From Synaphobranchus kaupii (Eukaryota; Chordata; Actinopteri; Anguilliformes; Synaphobranchidae), in the NCBI GenBank assembly GCA_029718625.1, contig CM056381.1:58274157-58338156 (forward strand): 64,000 nt of DNA, given 5' to 3'. The notes below the pieces were generated by a model, which was not told the origin of the DNA, searched no databases, and saw nothing but the letters and a program-made list of their open reading frames with translations. Below, piece by piece: positions 27,100 through 40,000 of this stretch; position 1 is the first letter of the stretch; every line of letters begins with the position of its first letter. The translations under genes and the position numbers were made by a program.

Positions 27100-30000
27100 G
27101 CATACATACAGCCACACAAATGCACGGACAAACACACACACGTGCACACACACATACAGAACACACGGTTATACCCATATGCACACACATGCATGCTTAC
27201 ACACACACACACACACACATATGCACACACAAACACATGCTCAAACACACATGCACGTAATCGTGGTAAATATAAATAGCTAGGTGAACAAATAGGGTAT
27301 TGGTAGTTGTCGTTCTTCATTTCTGATAATGGATTTTCAGAGAACAGATTGACCTTCAAGGCTGGCGTGCGCAGATGCACATGCAGATCTGTTCGCACAG
27401 ACATTCGCGCAGAGTGGGTCAGCATGAAAAAAACTGTTGTTTTTTTCGTGCAGCGCTCTGGAGAAGTGGAACGGAAACGAGCGTTAGAGGAACCCCCACA
27501 CCGGGGCTCAGAGGCTTCGCCGTAGAGCTCCGGAGGCCTAATTGTATTTGTGCGCGTGTGTCGAGCGCTTTCGCGACAGCGTTTTGTGCATAATTGGAGA
27601 GGCAGTGCTCCGAATTCTATCAGCGTAATTGGCTGCACGGGACAAATGAGATGAACCCGAGCACAGACGAGAAGAGGAAGAGAGTTTGACTGCTCTGTGA
27701 AATGTGTAAAAAAATAAAAAAAGAAGAAGCAAAGCAATAACTCCAATGCTCCATTATTTTTTTATTTTATTTTTTTTTACTTCATTTCTTTCCAGAAAGG
27801 ATACGCTGAGTTCTTGTTTGTTTCTCCCACAGAGCTCAGAGAGATAAGGCCTGTTAATTGGATAAGAGTAGCCTCCATCCAGTCATAACCGCCTCACCCC
27901 CACCTTCCCAGGGTGCAGACTGTTCCAACTTCTAACATTTAAACCCACACCCCCCCCTCTGCCTATATGGCAGAGATATGTGCAGCGGACGACAACCGGG
28001 ATTTATGTTTCTGTTTATGTGCTGCAACAAATTATTTTGGTGCTCTGTGGATGAACGACCACCAGCATTGTACATGCAGAAGGTTACCCAATATGATTAT
28101 TTATAGTTCATATCTGAATAATGAAATTAGTTGAGTAGGTCAGCCTGGCACAGCGGATAAGGCCCAAGACTATAACCTCAGGGTTGCTTGATAATATGTC
28201 AAAAATGCTAACTATTTTATTTGCCTATAGAAAATGGGCATCTGCTGAACAAGCCAAAATGATAACAGGAATTTGCTCACTATGGTCATTAAGGAATTGT
28301 ACAGGAGGTAACAGCCCTGGTCACAAAAGAATATGCCTACATAATCATCCCCCTACATCCGATCCCTTGCATTGCCCACCAACTTTGATTCTCCAATCCA
28401 TCACCGTGAATGAGAATTGAGTTCTCAGTTGACTTGGCTAAATAAAGGTGTATAAATAAATGAAAAGTACAGTATTCTGGGGGCAATTGTAACAGGGGAC
28501 AATTGCAACACCATAAAATTGCACCAATCTGAAACAAGCTAGAGCTGAGATTCTATCCAGCAAGCTAGCTAGTTGTGTTGTGTTCAGGGTCGGGGGCAAT
28601 TGTAACAAAAAATTGTGTTACAATTGACCCCTGTTACAATTGCCCCCAGAATACTCCCAGAATACTCTATAGGTGTCAGCTTGTGTTATCTGCATGTGAG
28701 TGGCAGGAATCTAGTCACTGCAGAAGAGAAGGGAGTTCTCAATTGACCCTTCCTGGCCTAATAAACATGGGGACATCGATACATCATACTGTTCTCCCCA
28801 CAGCCGTGCCCTCGTCCCCCCGGAACGTCATCTCCAACGTGAACGAGACCTCCCTGGTCCTGGAGTGGGGAGAGCCGCGCGACGCGGGCGGGCGGGACGA
28901 CCTGCTCTACAACGTCATCTGCAAGAAGTGCCTCCCCGAGCGCGGCGTCTGCTCACGCTGCGACGACAACGTGGACATCTCCCCGCGCCGCCTGGGCCTG
29001 ACGCAACGGCGGGTGGCCGTGCGCAACCTGCAGGCCCACACCCGCTACAGCTTCGAGATCCAGGCCGTCAACGGCGTCTCCAGCAAGAACCCCGCCTCTC
29101 CGCAGTACGCCGCCGTCAACATCACCACCAACCAGGCCGGTGAGTGGGCCAGAGGCACCTGATGTCATTGTAATGATCCTTGCTGCTACTTAAAAAAAAA
29201 AAAAAAAGGTAAAGTGTACTCTTATATCTCCACTTTATGGTTATTGACTTTGATATGTGGTTTGCACTGTACATCAAGGTTATTTTTAAGCACTGCTGGG
29301 ACTGAGGGGGGGGGGGGGGTGTGGCACAAGGCTGTTTGTATTCAGCCTTGGGGTCAATTCCATTTCAGTTCATCCAGTTCAGGAAATTTATTGACATTCA
29401 ATTCATTAACAGAAAAAAATGCCCATAAACTTCGAGGAGGGTTTTTTAATTAATTGAGCGAATTAAGTTTCCGAATTTATTGCATTGAAAAGAATTTACC
29501 CTAATGCTTGCAATGATCCTTGCCCACTTTTCACAAGAAAAATGGACCTAGGTTTGTTTTATGAGGATGTAAAATCCTGGGGACATGGTCGGTTAGACAC
29601 ATAAAGCATTTGCAACAGCCTTGTAAGGATCGTCTTTGATCTGCATATATCACCGCTGTATTTCTGATTTTATGAAAACAAAACTAAAAACAAACTGCTC
29701 ACACTTAATGAACATTTTGAGATAAAAAATTATGCATTTGTTTTCAGAACACACCCCTGGGTGCTCTCGTTCTAATACAAAAGAAAATAAAACTTAGACG
29801 TCCTCAAGACAAATTACGTTCAGCCAAGCCAAGCCGCAGTGCGTGAAAACGATAGCCGCAAAATGTTTGTTGGCCCCTTTCTAAATTCCATTCCCTCTGA
29901 ATGGGTTTCACCATTTCTAAACACATAGGAATGACATGGGCTTATGCCTCGCTCGCAGCATTACTATGCAATGTCCTTCCAGTCCATTCAGTGTACGAGC

Positions 30001-33000
30001 ATCACACGCTTGGTTTACGGCATTAACCTCTTTTGAGATGCTACAGATGTTACAGCGGGCATCTTAATGCTAGGAGGTTGCATGTGTGTGAGCTAGAGAT
30101 TCTCTATAGCTAAGGCCAGCTCATACAGAAGCACTATTATCTTTCTCTCTCTCCGTGTGTTCCAAAAGACCTCTGAACACAATGCCCCAGGAATGCCTAT
30201 TTACACCCGGTGGTGGTGGGGGTGGTACTGCTAGTCGGCCATTGTTTAGTGTTAGTCGGTCATGGGGGGGGGGGGGGGGGGGGGGGGTTACGCGAACCCC
30301 CCTCCCCGCTCGATATCTGCCAGAGCCGAAGGAGGTTAACTGGGAAAACAGGGTTTCACCATGATCAGATTATCTTGGGGCTTCTCTCATGGTGCTCTGA
30401 ATATTCATTCACCTTTTAAGACTAAAAATAAATATAGGATATAAGCCGTTTGAGCTTCCATGGTTACCCAGGGGTCTCAGCAGGGAGAGACCCCCTTAAT
30501 CCCAGGACTAGGGAGATCCGGGGAATCCGACCGGGGAGCATTGTCTTCGGGGGTGGACAAGCGGGGAAGGGTGGCTAGCTGTGTGGCTGGTGTTTGGGAG
30601 CGGCAAGAAAAAGAATAGAGTACAGAGAGCGAGGGTGAGGATGAAAGCACAAGGCTGAGGGCTTAAACAGCCTTCAACAAAGAAAGTCGGAGACAGAGAA
30701 AGAAAGACAGAGAAACGAGGGGAAAATGGAGCCAGGCCGGGTGAAAGAGAGGCGTCTAAAGGAAGGGAAAATAAAGGAAGTTGAAACCTTGGAAATGAAT
30801 TGACGACGTGAACATAAACATGGGAGGAGCCAGTGTTTATGTGAAAGGTGTGTGGCTCGGGGAGACAGGGCGAGAGAGACGCTGCAGTATCCAGCATGTG
30901 AGAGGAGTGGAGAATTTAGATTGGCGATGCTGCAAACGAGCGTGCGGGACGGAGAAAGAGCTGACGCGTGTTACACAGCTGATTTGTTCTGGTGCTGTTT
31001 CTTTTATTGATTCCCCTGTCCGTTGGGGCTCAGGTGCCCTTGTCTGACAGGAATCCAAGATGCAAGAGTTAGAAAAGACAAGATAATAGATAAAGTAAAA
31101 ACCTGAATATTCACATAAAATATCAATAACAATTAATGTCTAGACTCCCTATACACAAAAGAAAAGATATGAAACTGCGGTATTATCTAATGTGCGAATG
31201 TAGCAATATGATGGGTAGGCTTGTAAATTCAAATAGATTCCTTCTATCAGTTGGACCTCCTGGTAAAATAGAGGTTAACTAAAGGCATTAATTTCAATTT
31301 AACACCAAACATGTTTTCTTGTGCTTGTAGCTCCTTCTGCAGTACCCACAGTTCACCTAATGGGTGCCACATCGAGCACCATGAGCCTCTCTTGGCTGCC
31401 TCCAGAGAAACCCAACGGAATCATCTTGGATTATGAGATTAAGTACCACGAGAAGGTGAGAAGAACCATGAATCAACAGCACAGGAATGCATAGCATTTT
31501 TCTCATTGTGGCCTTATTTTCTTCGCAAGCGGGAGTTCACAAAGGAATTCCGTCATGTCTCTGACTTCTTTGTGTCAACCTACTCTACCTCTCCTCCTCC
31601 TCCTCCTCCTACTCCCCCCCCCCCCCCCCCCCCTCTCCCACGCTCAAACTCAAAGCAATATGCACGCAACCAAACCAGTCAAGAGATTTAAATTGCACAG
31701 ACGAGACAAACCTCGTTTAAAGCATTAAATCATTAACAAACCTGTTGAATGACGGCAGGTGTATTGTACAGGTCAGGTGGAGTATTTACTGTTGTAACCT
31801 GGATTGACCTGAAATACTTCAGTAGATGATGTGAAATCCTAGGTTGCCCTGCATTAAGGCATCTGCTAAGGAAATCAGTGGTCGCTGTAATAAAAAATGG
31901 GGGACTGGATGAATGACATCGAGGTTGTTGTCCTTGAGCTGCAGGGACAGGGCGAGGCCATCGCCCACACGGTGACAGCGCAGCGCAGCTCCGCCCGCGT
32001 GGAGGGGTTGAAGGCCGGAACGTCCTACATGGTGCAGGTCCGAGCCCGGACTGTGGCGGGATATGGGCGCTACAGCAGCCCATCGGACTTCAGCACTAAC
32101 CCACAGAGTGAGTCCCCCCCCCCCACCGATGGGCTCCGTCTGACTCCAGTAGCTGCCCTTTCGCGTCCTCACCATGCGTGCTTTTCCCTTAGGCTTTTCC
32201 TGTTACCCACTCTTCAGCTAGCACAGAAAAAATGGCAACTTACCTACCACGGTCCAGTTAGGATGTTTGAGTTTGCGGTGAATAACAAAGTTGTAGCTAT
32301 GGTTTTACAACCTTTCTTTTTTAACCACCCCCAACCAAACTTTCCAGCGAGACTGTAAATAGGTCCAGATGACACTTGTTTTCCAAGAAAACGTTTTTAG
32401 AATGTGTTTGCAGCCTGACTAAATCACAAGATTTGAAAATTGAAAATGTTTAAAGTGGGAAGATATGGAAACTTGTTTTTGTTGTGCTGTATGTCCTTTA
32501 AACAATTTTTTGTGCTCGCTGGGAGGTCCTTCGGTTGATGGAAGTAGGCAAGCCTCTGATGTGATAAACTTTCAAGTCCAAAGGAACTTGAGATGGTTGA
32601 GATGGTTATGCTGATATCTCTGGATATGCTAGAAATACTATCTGAGTAAGGATGAATATCGTCCAGACATATCATTGTAGTTACATAAGTCTGTTGTCAG
32701 GAGTCTTCAGAGAACCATACCTACATCAGCACGACAATTTGGAGCAGAATTCCTGAAGGGATAAATTGGCATAATTACCTAATTTATCATGTACTTAAGT
32801 TTCACACCTACACACTTAGCAAAGTGTGCTGCAGTAAAATGTATTCCTGAGCATAGTGCACCAGCACAATCTCTAAGGTGCAGTAAAAACGTATATTTGA
32901 ATTAGGTAGAGATGAGATGAATGTTGCATTTTCAACCACAGGTGTATTTTTTAAATTAGTATTCAAATGATTGTTAGTTAACAAAACATTTCTAGAGCTT

Positions 33001-33938
33001 TCTGCTGCCTCATCAGTATTTATGAAAGAGAGCCCTTGAACCCTGCATAAAATAACAGATAATTCATTGATATGATTCATTTTTCTGCTTGAAAATGTGT
33101 GTGCTGTGCGTTGTGACACAGATGAAGTTCATTGCAATACTCATCCCTAATATCTAGCACAAGTGCACTTTTTTTTAACTGAATTTACATTTTTAAAAAT
33201 GCAAAAGGGCTAATGTGAAACTCAGCAATTAATTGGGATAATGGGGGCTTGTTAATAGAGGTCAGAATACAAACAAGATTACACATGACTGTACTGGATT
33301 GGGTTTAACAGGCTTTGCTAAGGGGAAGGTTAGTAGCAGATGTGATGTGAGTGGTAACTAGTTTTCTATCCTGTTCTCGCCTGTAGGTTATCCAGAGAGG
33401 TCCATGCAGGAGCAGCTGCCCCTCATCGTCGGCTCGGCAACTGCCGGCCTCGTTTTCATCATCGCCATTGTCGTCATTGCCATCGTCTGCCTCAGGTAAG
33501 CATCCCTGATCACACTCCATGCCTGGTAGCATGGGAACACATCCTGTGGTGGCCTACATTACTGTTGACTTCTTAACCTACGCATGCTCTTCAGGCAGCA
33601 GCCACCCGCAAGTTTCACAGAGCCGACCTATCGCTTAACGTCAGAAAAGTAAGGTTTTTGGTTGCCACAAATCTGGCCTATACAGGATTTGCAGGCAATT
33701 GCAGCTATTAAGAACTTCAGCACTTCAATGCACTCCATGCCAGTTCATACAAGCATACAAGCAGATCAAAGTGCTAAGGCTTCCATCCAAATATGTGTAG
33801 CTTAGACTATTTTCTACTCTTTCTGCTATTCTCTTTTGATTAAATTTCACAGACCAATTCTCATTGATTGATAGATTTTTTTTGACAAGGCTCAATTGGT
33901 TAAAATGTTTTTTGTCATCAAACAGAAAAAAAAGTGTC

Positions 33939-34030
<92 letters not shown>

Positions 34031-37000
34031 CAAGCCTCCAGTACCAAAATAAACAAAAATATTCAACCATCATCTTCACAGGTCTCAGTCGACGAAACAC
34101 AAAATAATAAACTAAATTAAATTACGCCCTTCGGCAAAACATACTCAGCTTTTCAGCCACTGACAAAGTTCTCTTTCTCTGCCGTCCTCAGTTTCCATGT
34201 TCCAGATATCTACTGAGAGATCAGAACAGTTTATATGTTATTATTAATGGGGCACACCTGTGTTCAATTGCTGCTCTTCCAGTAGGCGTGGTCCTAGTCA
34301 GCCCGATTCTCTTGCCTAGACCAACGCCTGCTTCCTCAAAATGAAATACATTTTGTTATTAAAAAAGGGTATCGGGCTAACAAAATGAAGCTGAAGCACT
34401 TACGTTTAAGATGGAAATGAAAAAGGAAAGGGGTGGGTCGAAAATGGGGACAAGATATACACAAGCTTGGGATGCATACTGGTGTGACATTACTATACAG
34501 GTCTCAAAAATTCTAACAATCCATTTATGGAATAACACATGACAAAAACAGACATTGCAGGCAATACATTTATCAGATGATGCAATCAGTACCCTATTGA
34601 AGCTGATTTATTCTAAGTTAATTCCCAACTCCTAAGACACATAAAACATTGTAAAATGTTTTGTGATTTCAGTTAACCTTTTTTTTTTTTGCATTTGCAT
34701 CAGGATAGCAGCAATGCTTTATTTATATTTTTAATTTACATGATAACCTACTCCAGTACTGCCACAACTGATCACTGCATGTGAGTAGGATATGCTATGT
34801 AGAATTTTATAGGGGTTGGCAAGTTTTAAACATCCAGCAATTTTAACAGCTCCACTGAGTCTCCAGTTAAAATGTGGCTACTTAAAATTTCCCCCTTGAA
34901 AGCTACTGTAGTAAAAGTCTTGCCCTGATTAGATTAAATTGAATCTCATCTCAAATCTATTCTGCAGATAGAAGCTGGAATTCAAATTTGTGGTCCACAT
35001 CATAGCGTTTCCAGAGATTAACGCTCAACTTTCCACTTTGTTTTGAGGACAGGAGGTTTTCTACAAAATTGTCCCTTAGGACCTCTGTGTCTATTCGCCC
35101 AATTAGCCTAATCCTATAATACTTTAGCCAGTCCCAGTAGACATTTCTTGAGCCCAGACCGAGAGGTTATGCATGAGTCCAGATTAATGCTTTGGTGGTA
35201 ATTCTTTGAACGTGAGCTTCGTTCCATATGAGCTTCCTTAATGTGGCTGAGGGGTACCCCCTTTGCTGGGCTGCCCGTGGCCTCTTCGGCCCGAGCAGCT
35301 GTTGAATATTCCGTCTGGATCTGAACCCGGTTCAGAGTGCCACCGTAAAGCATGTTGTTCTACTTCAGAGGACAGGCCAAGCCTCAGATGAGAACAATGG
35401 TCTCAACATATAGTCTATTGTAATTCTTGAGGATCTGAAAAAGGAAGTTACAGTCGCAATCTAAAAGGTTCTAATGGTTTTAGTCTGTGTCATACTATTC
35501 CTTGGTCGTCTTGAACTGGCGCCTCCAATTTGAGCCCCACCTACACAAGATCACAATCCATCCAAAGTTATAATGTGTTTTTTTATGAGTAAAGCACGTC
35601 CCTGGAAGTTGGGTGGATGTTTCTCACATCAGAGTGTCGTGAGGTTAAGACCGTAAGGTTGTGAGCCTGACAATTAAAGCTACGGCTCGGCTGAGCGGTA
35701 GCGCTGTGCAATCCATTCAGCAGCTAGCTCATCATCGGAGCAGCGCCAGGGAGAGCGGAGATGCTGTCATGTTCTGTTCGGACCTTCTTTGACCAAAGAG
35801 CACAGATGGACACCATTCCCATGGCGACATGGTTCGTTCTGACCTTCGTGCCAATCGGCCTAAGTCCATCATGTGAGGCTGATTAATCGCTTTCTTTTGC
35901 AGTTTTTTTCTCTCTCATTGATACACTATGTTTCAGTGCCTCACTGTGACTGTGAAATGCAGGCTCTGGCATATTTCAGATCCCACATTTGAATTGGAAA
36001 TGAGATGTAAATTACCAGCAGGCATTATTGTCCTGGTTGAAGCTTCGACAACAAAGGAGCCACATTAACATCTAATTCCAACACCCCCCTCTCCTTCCCG
36101 TACCCCTGAATTAATATAATGATTCTAGACTAAAAAAAGAGAAGAAAGACGGCAAAGCAGAGAATCGGCAGACCACAGAAATGTTCAAGCAGGGGTGTTC
36201 AGTACTGTGATGAGAGACAGTGGATGATATCTGCAGATGCTTTTTGCATCTGTGGGATTTTTTTTTTTGACCACGCTTCCTTTGTAACAGATGACAGTGC
36301 CACGCAACAATGCTACTTAGATGGTTCAGTTTTCTGGAAAAAAGAAATCTGCTACCCCGCTTCATTTGGTTTCATTAAAATGCTCCCATAGATCCTCAGT
36401 CTGAAGTGACACGGCCAATTGAAACTCTGCTGAGGTGCTGTGCAGTGTCAGCTCTAGTATATTTAAAAATGCAGAATGAAGACACTCATGGAATGTTGAT
36501 TATACAATAAGACCATATGATGTAGTAGCTTGGGACTGGACTCACTACTAGAGGCTTGTGGGTTTGAACCATATTTGGCCATATTTTCTTCACTTAATAT
36601 TCATCTGTTGGATAGAACTATTTTAAAAAGATAAACTATGAAAGCCACCCTGGAAAAGACTGCCTGTTAAGCTAATTAATAATTTAATGTATAAGACTGA
36701 GTTTGTGTTGTTTTTGTCCACAGGAAACAGCGAAGTGGCTCAGAGCTGGAGTACACAGAGAAACTGCAACAGTATAGTAAGTCTGTCCCCACCAGTATTC
36801 ACAACACACAAAAGATTTTTATCCAGTGTGCGTGATACGCATTCCAGTATAAGACCTTTTTCCTAGGCTTATGTAATTGTGGGATTACACCAGCCTTAAG
36901 ATGGTTATGGAATAAACAACAGCTGCTGTTGTTCTACAAGAAACCGCAACCGAGTGAAAGTGTTTTGTTGGGCATCAACCACTCATCATTTTGTAATGTC

Positions 37001-40000
37001 CATGCAGATAAACACTTCCCTCTCATTTTCAAATGTCTATTACGTTTTAATGTAAACTGCCCTTGAAGAAGTTTTCTCACGTCTTAGCCCCATCATGGTC
37101 TAAATCTATACGATACATCAGTGGTTGAGTTTACTTGATTCACCACCTTTAGTTGGAGCCCAACCTAGCATATAGATCATATTCATCAGAAGAAGTAACT
37201 TAAAAAATAACATCAGTCAGGCTCATAAGATAGGCTTGCATTTTTTTCCTGACCGTGATGTGACTGTTTCTTTTCTGTGCTTCAGTCACCCCTGGGATGA
37301 AGGTCTATATCGACCCCTTTACCTACGAAGATCCAAATGAGGCCATCCGCGAGTTCGCCAAAGAGATTGACATCTCCTGCGTGAAGATCGAAGAGGTCAT
37401 CGGCGCAGGTAACCAACACAGGCTCCTCACCAGCAGGGGGAAGACCGCTAAGCACTTCCAGGCCATACCGTTAGAGGACTTCACTTCAAGCGGTACTTCG
37501 ATCATTTAAATTAACCCCGCCCCCCACCTTTCCTCTCCCAAAGCTGCTTCATTCACAATTCTGGTCCTGGGGGACTACCGCACCTTCAGAATTCTGTTCC
37601 TTTTTCACCCCTGTCTTGACCCTCGTCTGACTGACTGACCACCCCCCCATTCTGAAGGTGTCTCCAGAACCAGGGATTGTACCTACCCAAGCTTACCACT
37701 AGGGTAGGGGTCAAATCCATTTCAGTTCAGTCAATTTAGTTCAATCATTTCAGTTCAGAAATGAATTTAAATGATATTAATGTTTTATGAGAATTTAAAA
37801 TCCATTTATCAAATTGACTAAATTGAAACTGAATTGATCCAAACTATGCTTATCATTAGATGGCCTCTTCATTAAGAACTGCCAGTCATGCCCCTCTAGA
37901 ATTTTATGTTGTACCCGTGCTGTGTTGAAAATGTAATAGCATGTGCAGTTGGCTATTGAGTCCCAAGAAACATAGTTTGTGAGCTACTTCTGGCAGCATG
38001 GGTGTGATCCCCTGATACCAGGTTTGGCTTGTCTAACTTGAAGACTGGAAGACAGGAACCAAAGTGTCCGTACACACAGCTTAGTCCCCTGCTCTACGGC
38101 AACGCCTCTAACTCTGCTGCTGAATGCTGCTCCTAGAGACTGTCGCTTCACAGCCTCTGCATCTGGTGACAAACACATCCTCTCTTCCCCTTCCTCCCTG
38201 TCTCCCCTCCCACACATGCGTCCCCCGATGCAGGCCCTAGGTGCAAACCGTCCTCAGGCCTCAAGCTCCTGTCCCCTCCCACCTATCGTTCGTCCACCCT
38301 CTCTCCCTCAGAACTCTGAACATTTCCCTTCCTCCCTCCCTCCCTCTTTCTCCAGGTGTCACTCTCCCCTCACTCCCTGACGCTGAGTGTCACCGCTCAA
38401 ACAACAACCCCCTGCCCTCACCCTGCCCCATTTACAGACACTTCCTCCCTCTACCTCTCACTCTTTCCCAGGTGTGTGTGGCAGTCTCCATCACCCCCTG
38501 GCTCCTTGGTTTTAACCGCCAACTCTACCCTCTCCTTCTCTCCTTCACTCTCCCCCCACTTTTTCCCCCCACGTCTATCCCCCACCCCACCTCCACCTCT
38601 TTCTGTCTCCATTCCTTCTTCTCAGGAGAATTTGGAGAGGTCTGTCGTGGCCGGCTCAAACTCCCAGGCCGGCGGGAAATCATAGTTGCCATTAAAACGC
38701 TGAAGGCGGGGTACACCGAACGGCAGAGGCGGGACTTCCTGAGTGAGGCCAGCATCATGGGCCAGTTCGACCACCCCAACATCATCCGCCTGGAAGGCGT
38801 GGTCACCAAGAGCCGACCAGTCATGATCGTCACAGAGTTCATGGAGAACGGGGCTCTGGACTCATTCCTGAGGGTAAGGGGGTGGACATGAGCGCCAATC
38901 CAAATGCTAAGTCACCATCTCTGACTCCTCATGCCTCCGTTCGTGCTCTTTCACACACACGCCTTCAGACATCTGTGTCGCGACCTCGTTGTGCTTCTTA
39001 TGACAGCGTGCATGGGGCTCAGAGCCAGAGCGAGGATGACACACGATTGTGCACCAGAGATTAATGTTAAATCCAGCAGGATCAGGGATGCCAAACACAC
39101 TCATTTCATTTGTTTTGTTGAAAAATTGTGATCGACTGCATTTTTTAAAAGCTACATCTAATGTTAGCGTGAGTGCGGCATATTGCAGGGGCGGTAAGGC
39201 AGCCATTCTTGTAATCAGACGATTTCAAGCTTGAATCCCTGATGGGGCTCCACAGTTGTACCCTTGAGGGAAGCACTTAACCTCAATTGCTTCTGTAAAT
39301 ATCCAGCTGCATAAATGGGCAACGTGTAAAATGTAAGCTATTCGCCCTGGATAAGTGCATCTGCTAAGCAAATAAATAATGCTGTGTCGCTTCTGTAAAC
39401 ATTGCCCAGCACAAGCAACTCCCCAATTGGTCTGCAGATAATCTTTTTCAACAGTCTTTGTTTCACAAGGGAAGGTCCTAACCTCACTGCAGTGAGGCTC
39501 TGTAAAAAAATTGCATGTTCCTGCTATCGCTGGCATTTAGAGAGGACTGAGTCAGCGATCAATCATAATCTCGCAGGAATATTAAACATGCGATGCTAAA
39601 GAACAAGAGAGAGAGAGCGAGAGGGGTGAAAAGGGGGAAGGATTTGTGGTTTTAATTGGATGGAAATGTGGTGTGGGCTCTGGGTGATAACCACCCTCCT
39701 CTTCCTTTGACCCCATTAGCTGAATGATGGCCAGTTCACAGTGATCCAACTAGTGGGAATGTTGAGGGGCATTGCAGCCGGGATGAAGTACCTCTCTGAC
39801 ATGAACTATGTCCACCGTGACCTGGCTGCACGCAACATCCTGGTCAACAGCAATCTGATGTGCAAGGTGTCCGACTTTGGTCTCTCCAGGTTCCTTGAGG
39901 ATGACTCCACAGACCCAACCTACACCAGCTCTCTGGTCAGTATGCATAAGTGGGCATCACACATAGAGCTATATAGAAAAAGAAAAAGTATAAGCTCTTG

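Larger units (their letters stand above)
27051..28803 (+). other. ephb3 intron 4
   Basis: This GT-AG intron of about 1.75 kb holds the CA tract, a CpG-enriched block (27361-27665), a SINE remnant (28140-28270) and an inverted-repeat element (28470-28667) that ends about 137 bases before exon 5. Confidence 0.85.
29140..31330 (+). other. ephb3 intron 5
   Basis: This GT-AG intron of about 2.2 kb contains A15 near 29192, G14 at 29306-29319, a short MITE-like segment from about 29349 and G24 at 30264-30287. The 30500-31060 part is purine-rich and otherwise unremarkable. Confidence 0.85.
33496..36723 (+). other. ephb3 intron 8
   Basis: This GT-AG intron of about 3.2 kb, between the transmembrane and juxtamembrane exons, contains a pure (GA) tract at 33944-34026 and a SINE copy at about 36520-36691. 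The stretch 34100-36500 is mostly unique AT-rich sequence. Confidence 0.85.
37409..38625 (+). other. ephb3 intron 10
   Basis: This GT-AG intron of about 1.2 kb holds two inverted-repeat elements (37555-37680 and 37706-37839). The last 400 bases (about 38160-38620) are almost all pyrimidine, with CTCCC motifs and several possible acceptors before the one used. Confidence 0.88.

Noticed and set aside
28865..29168. Alternative + and minus-strand frames over exon 5
   Set aside because: Arg/Gly-rich shadows of a GC-rich exon whose true frame matches the fibronectin III domain.
33725..34120. Ser-Leu or Glu-Arg repeat ORFs
   Set aside because: Translation of the GA microsatellite in intron 8.
35114..35353. 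79-codon minus-strand ORF in intron 8
   Set aside because: No domain, no splice context and ordinary composition. Length is within chance expectation for a window of this size.
38241..38891. 216-codon ORF ending in kinase sequence
   Set aside because: The first 130 residues are Pro/Ser/Leu-rich translation of the intronic pyrimidine tract. Only the part from 38626 is exon 11.
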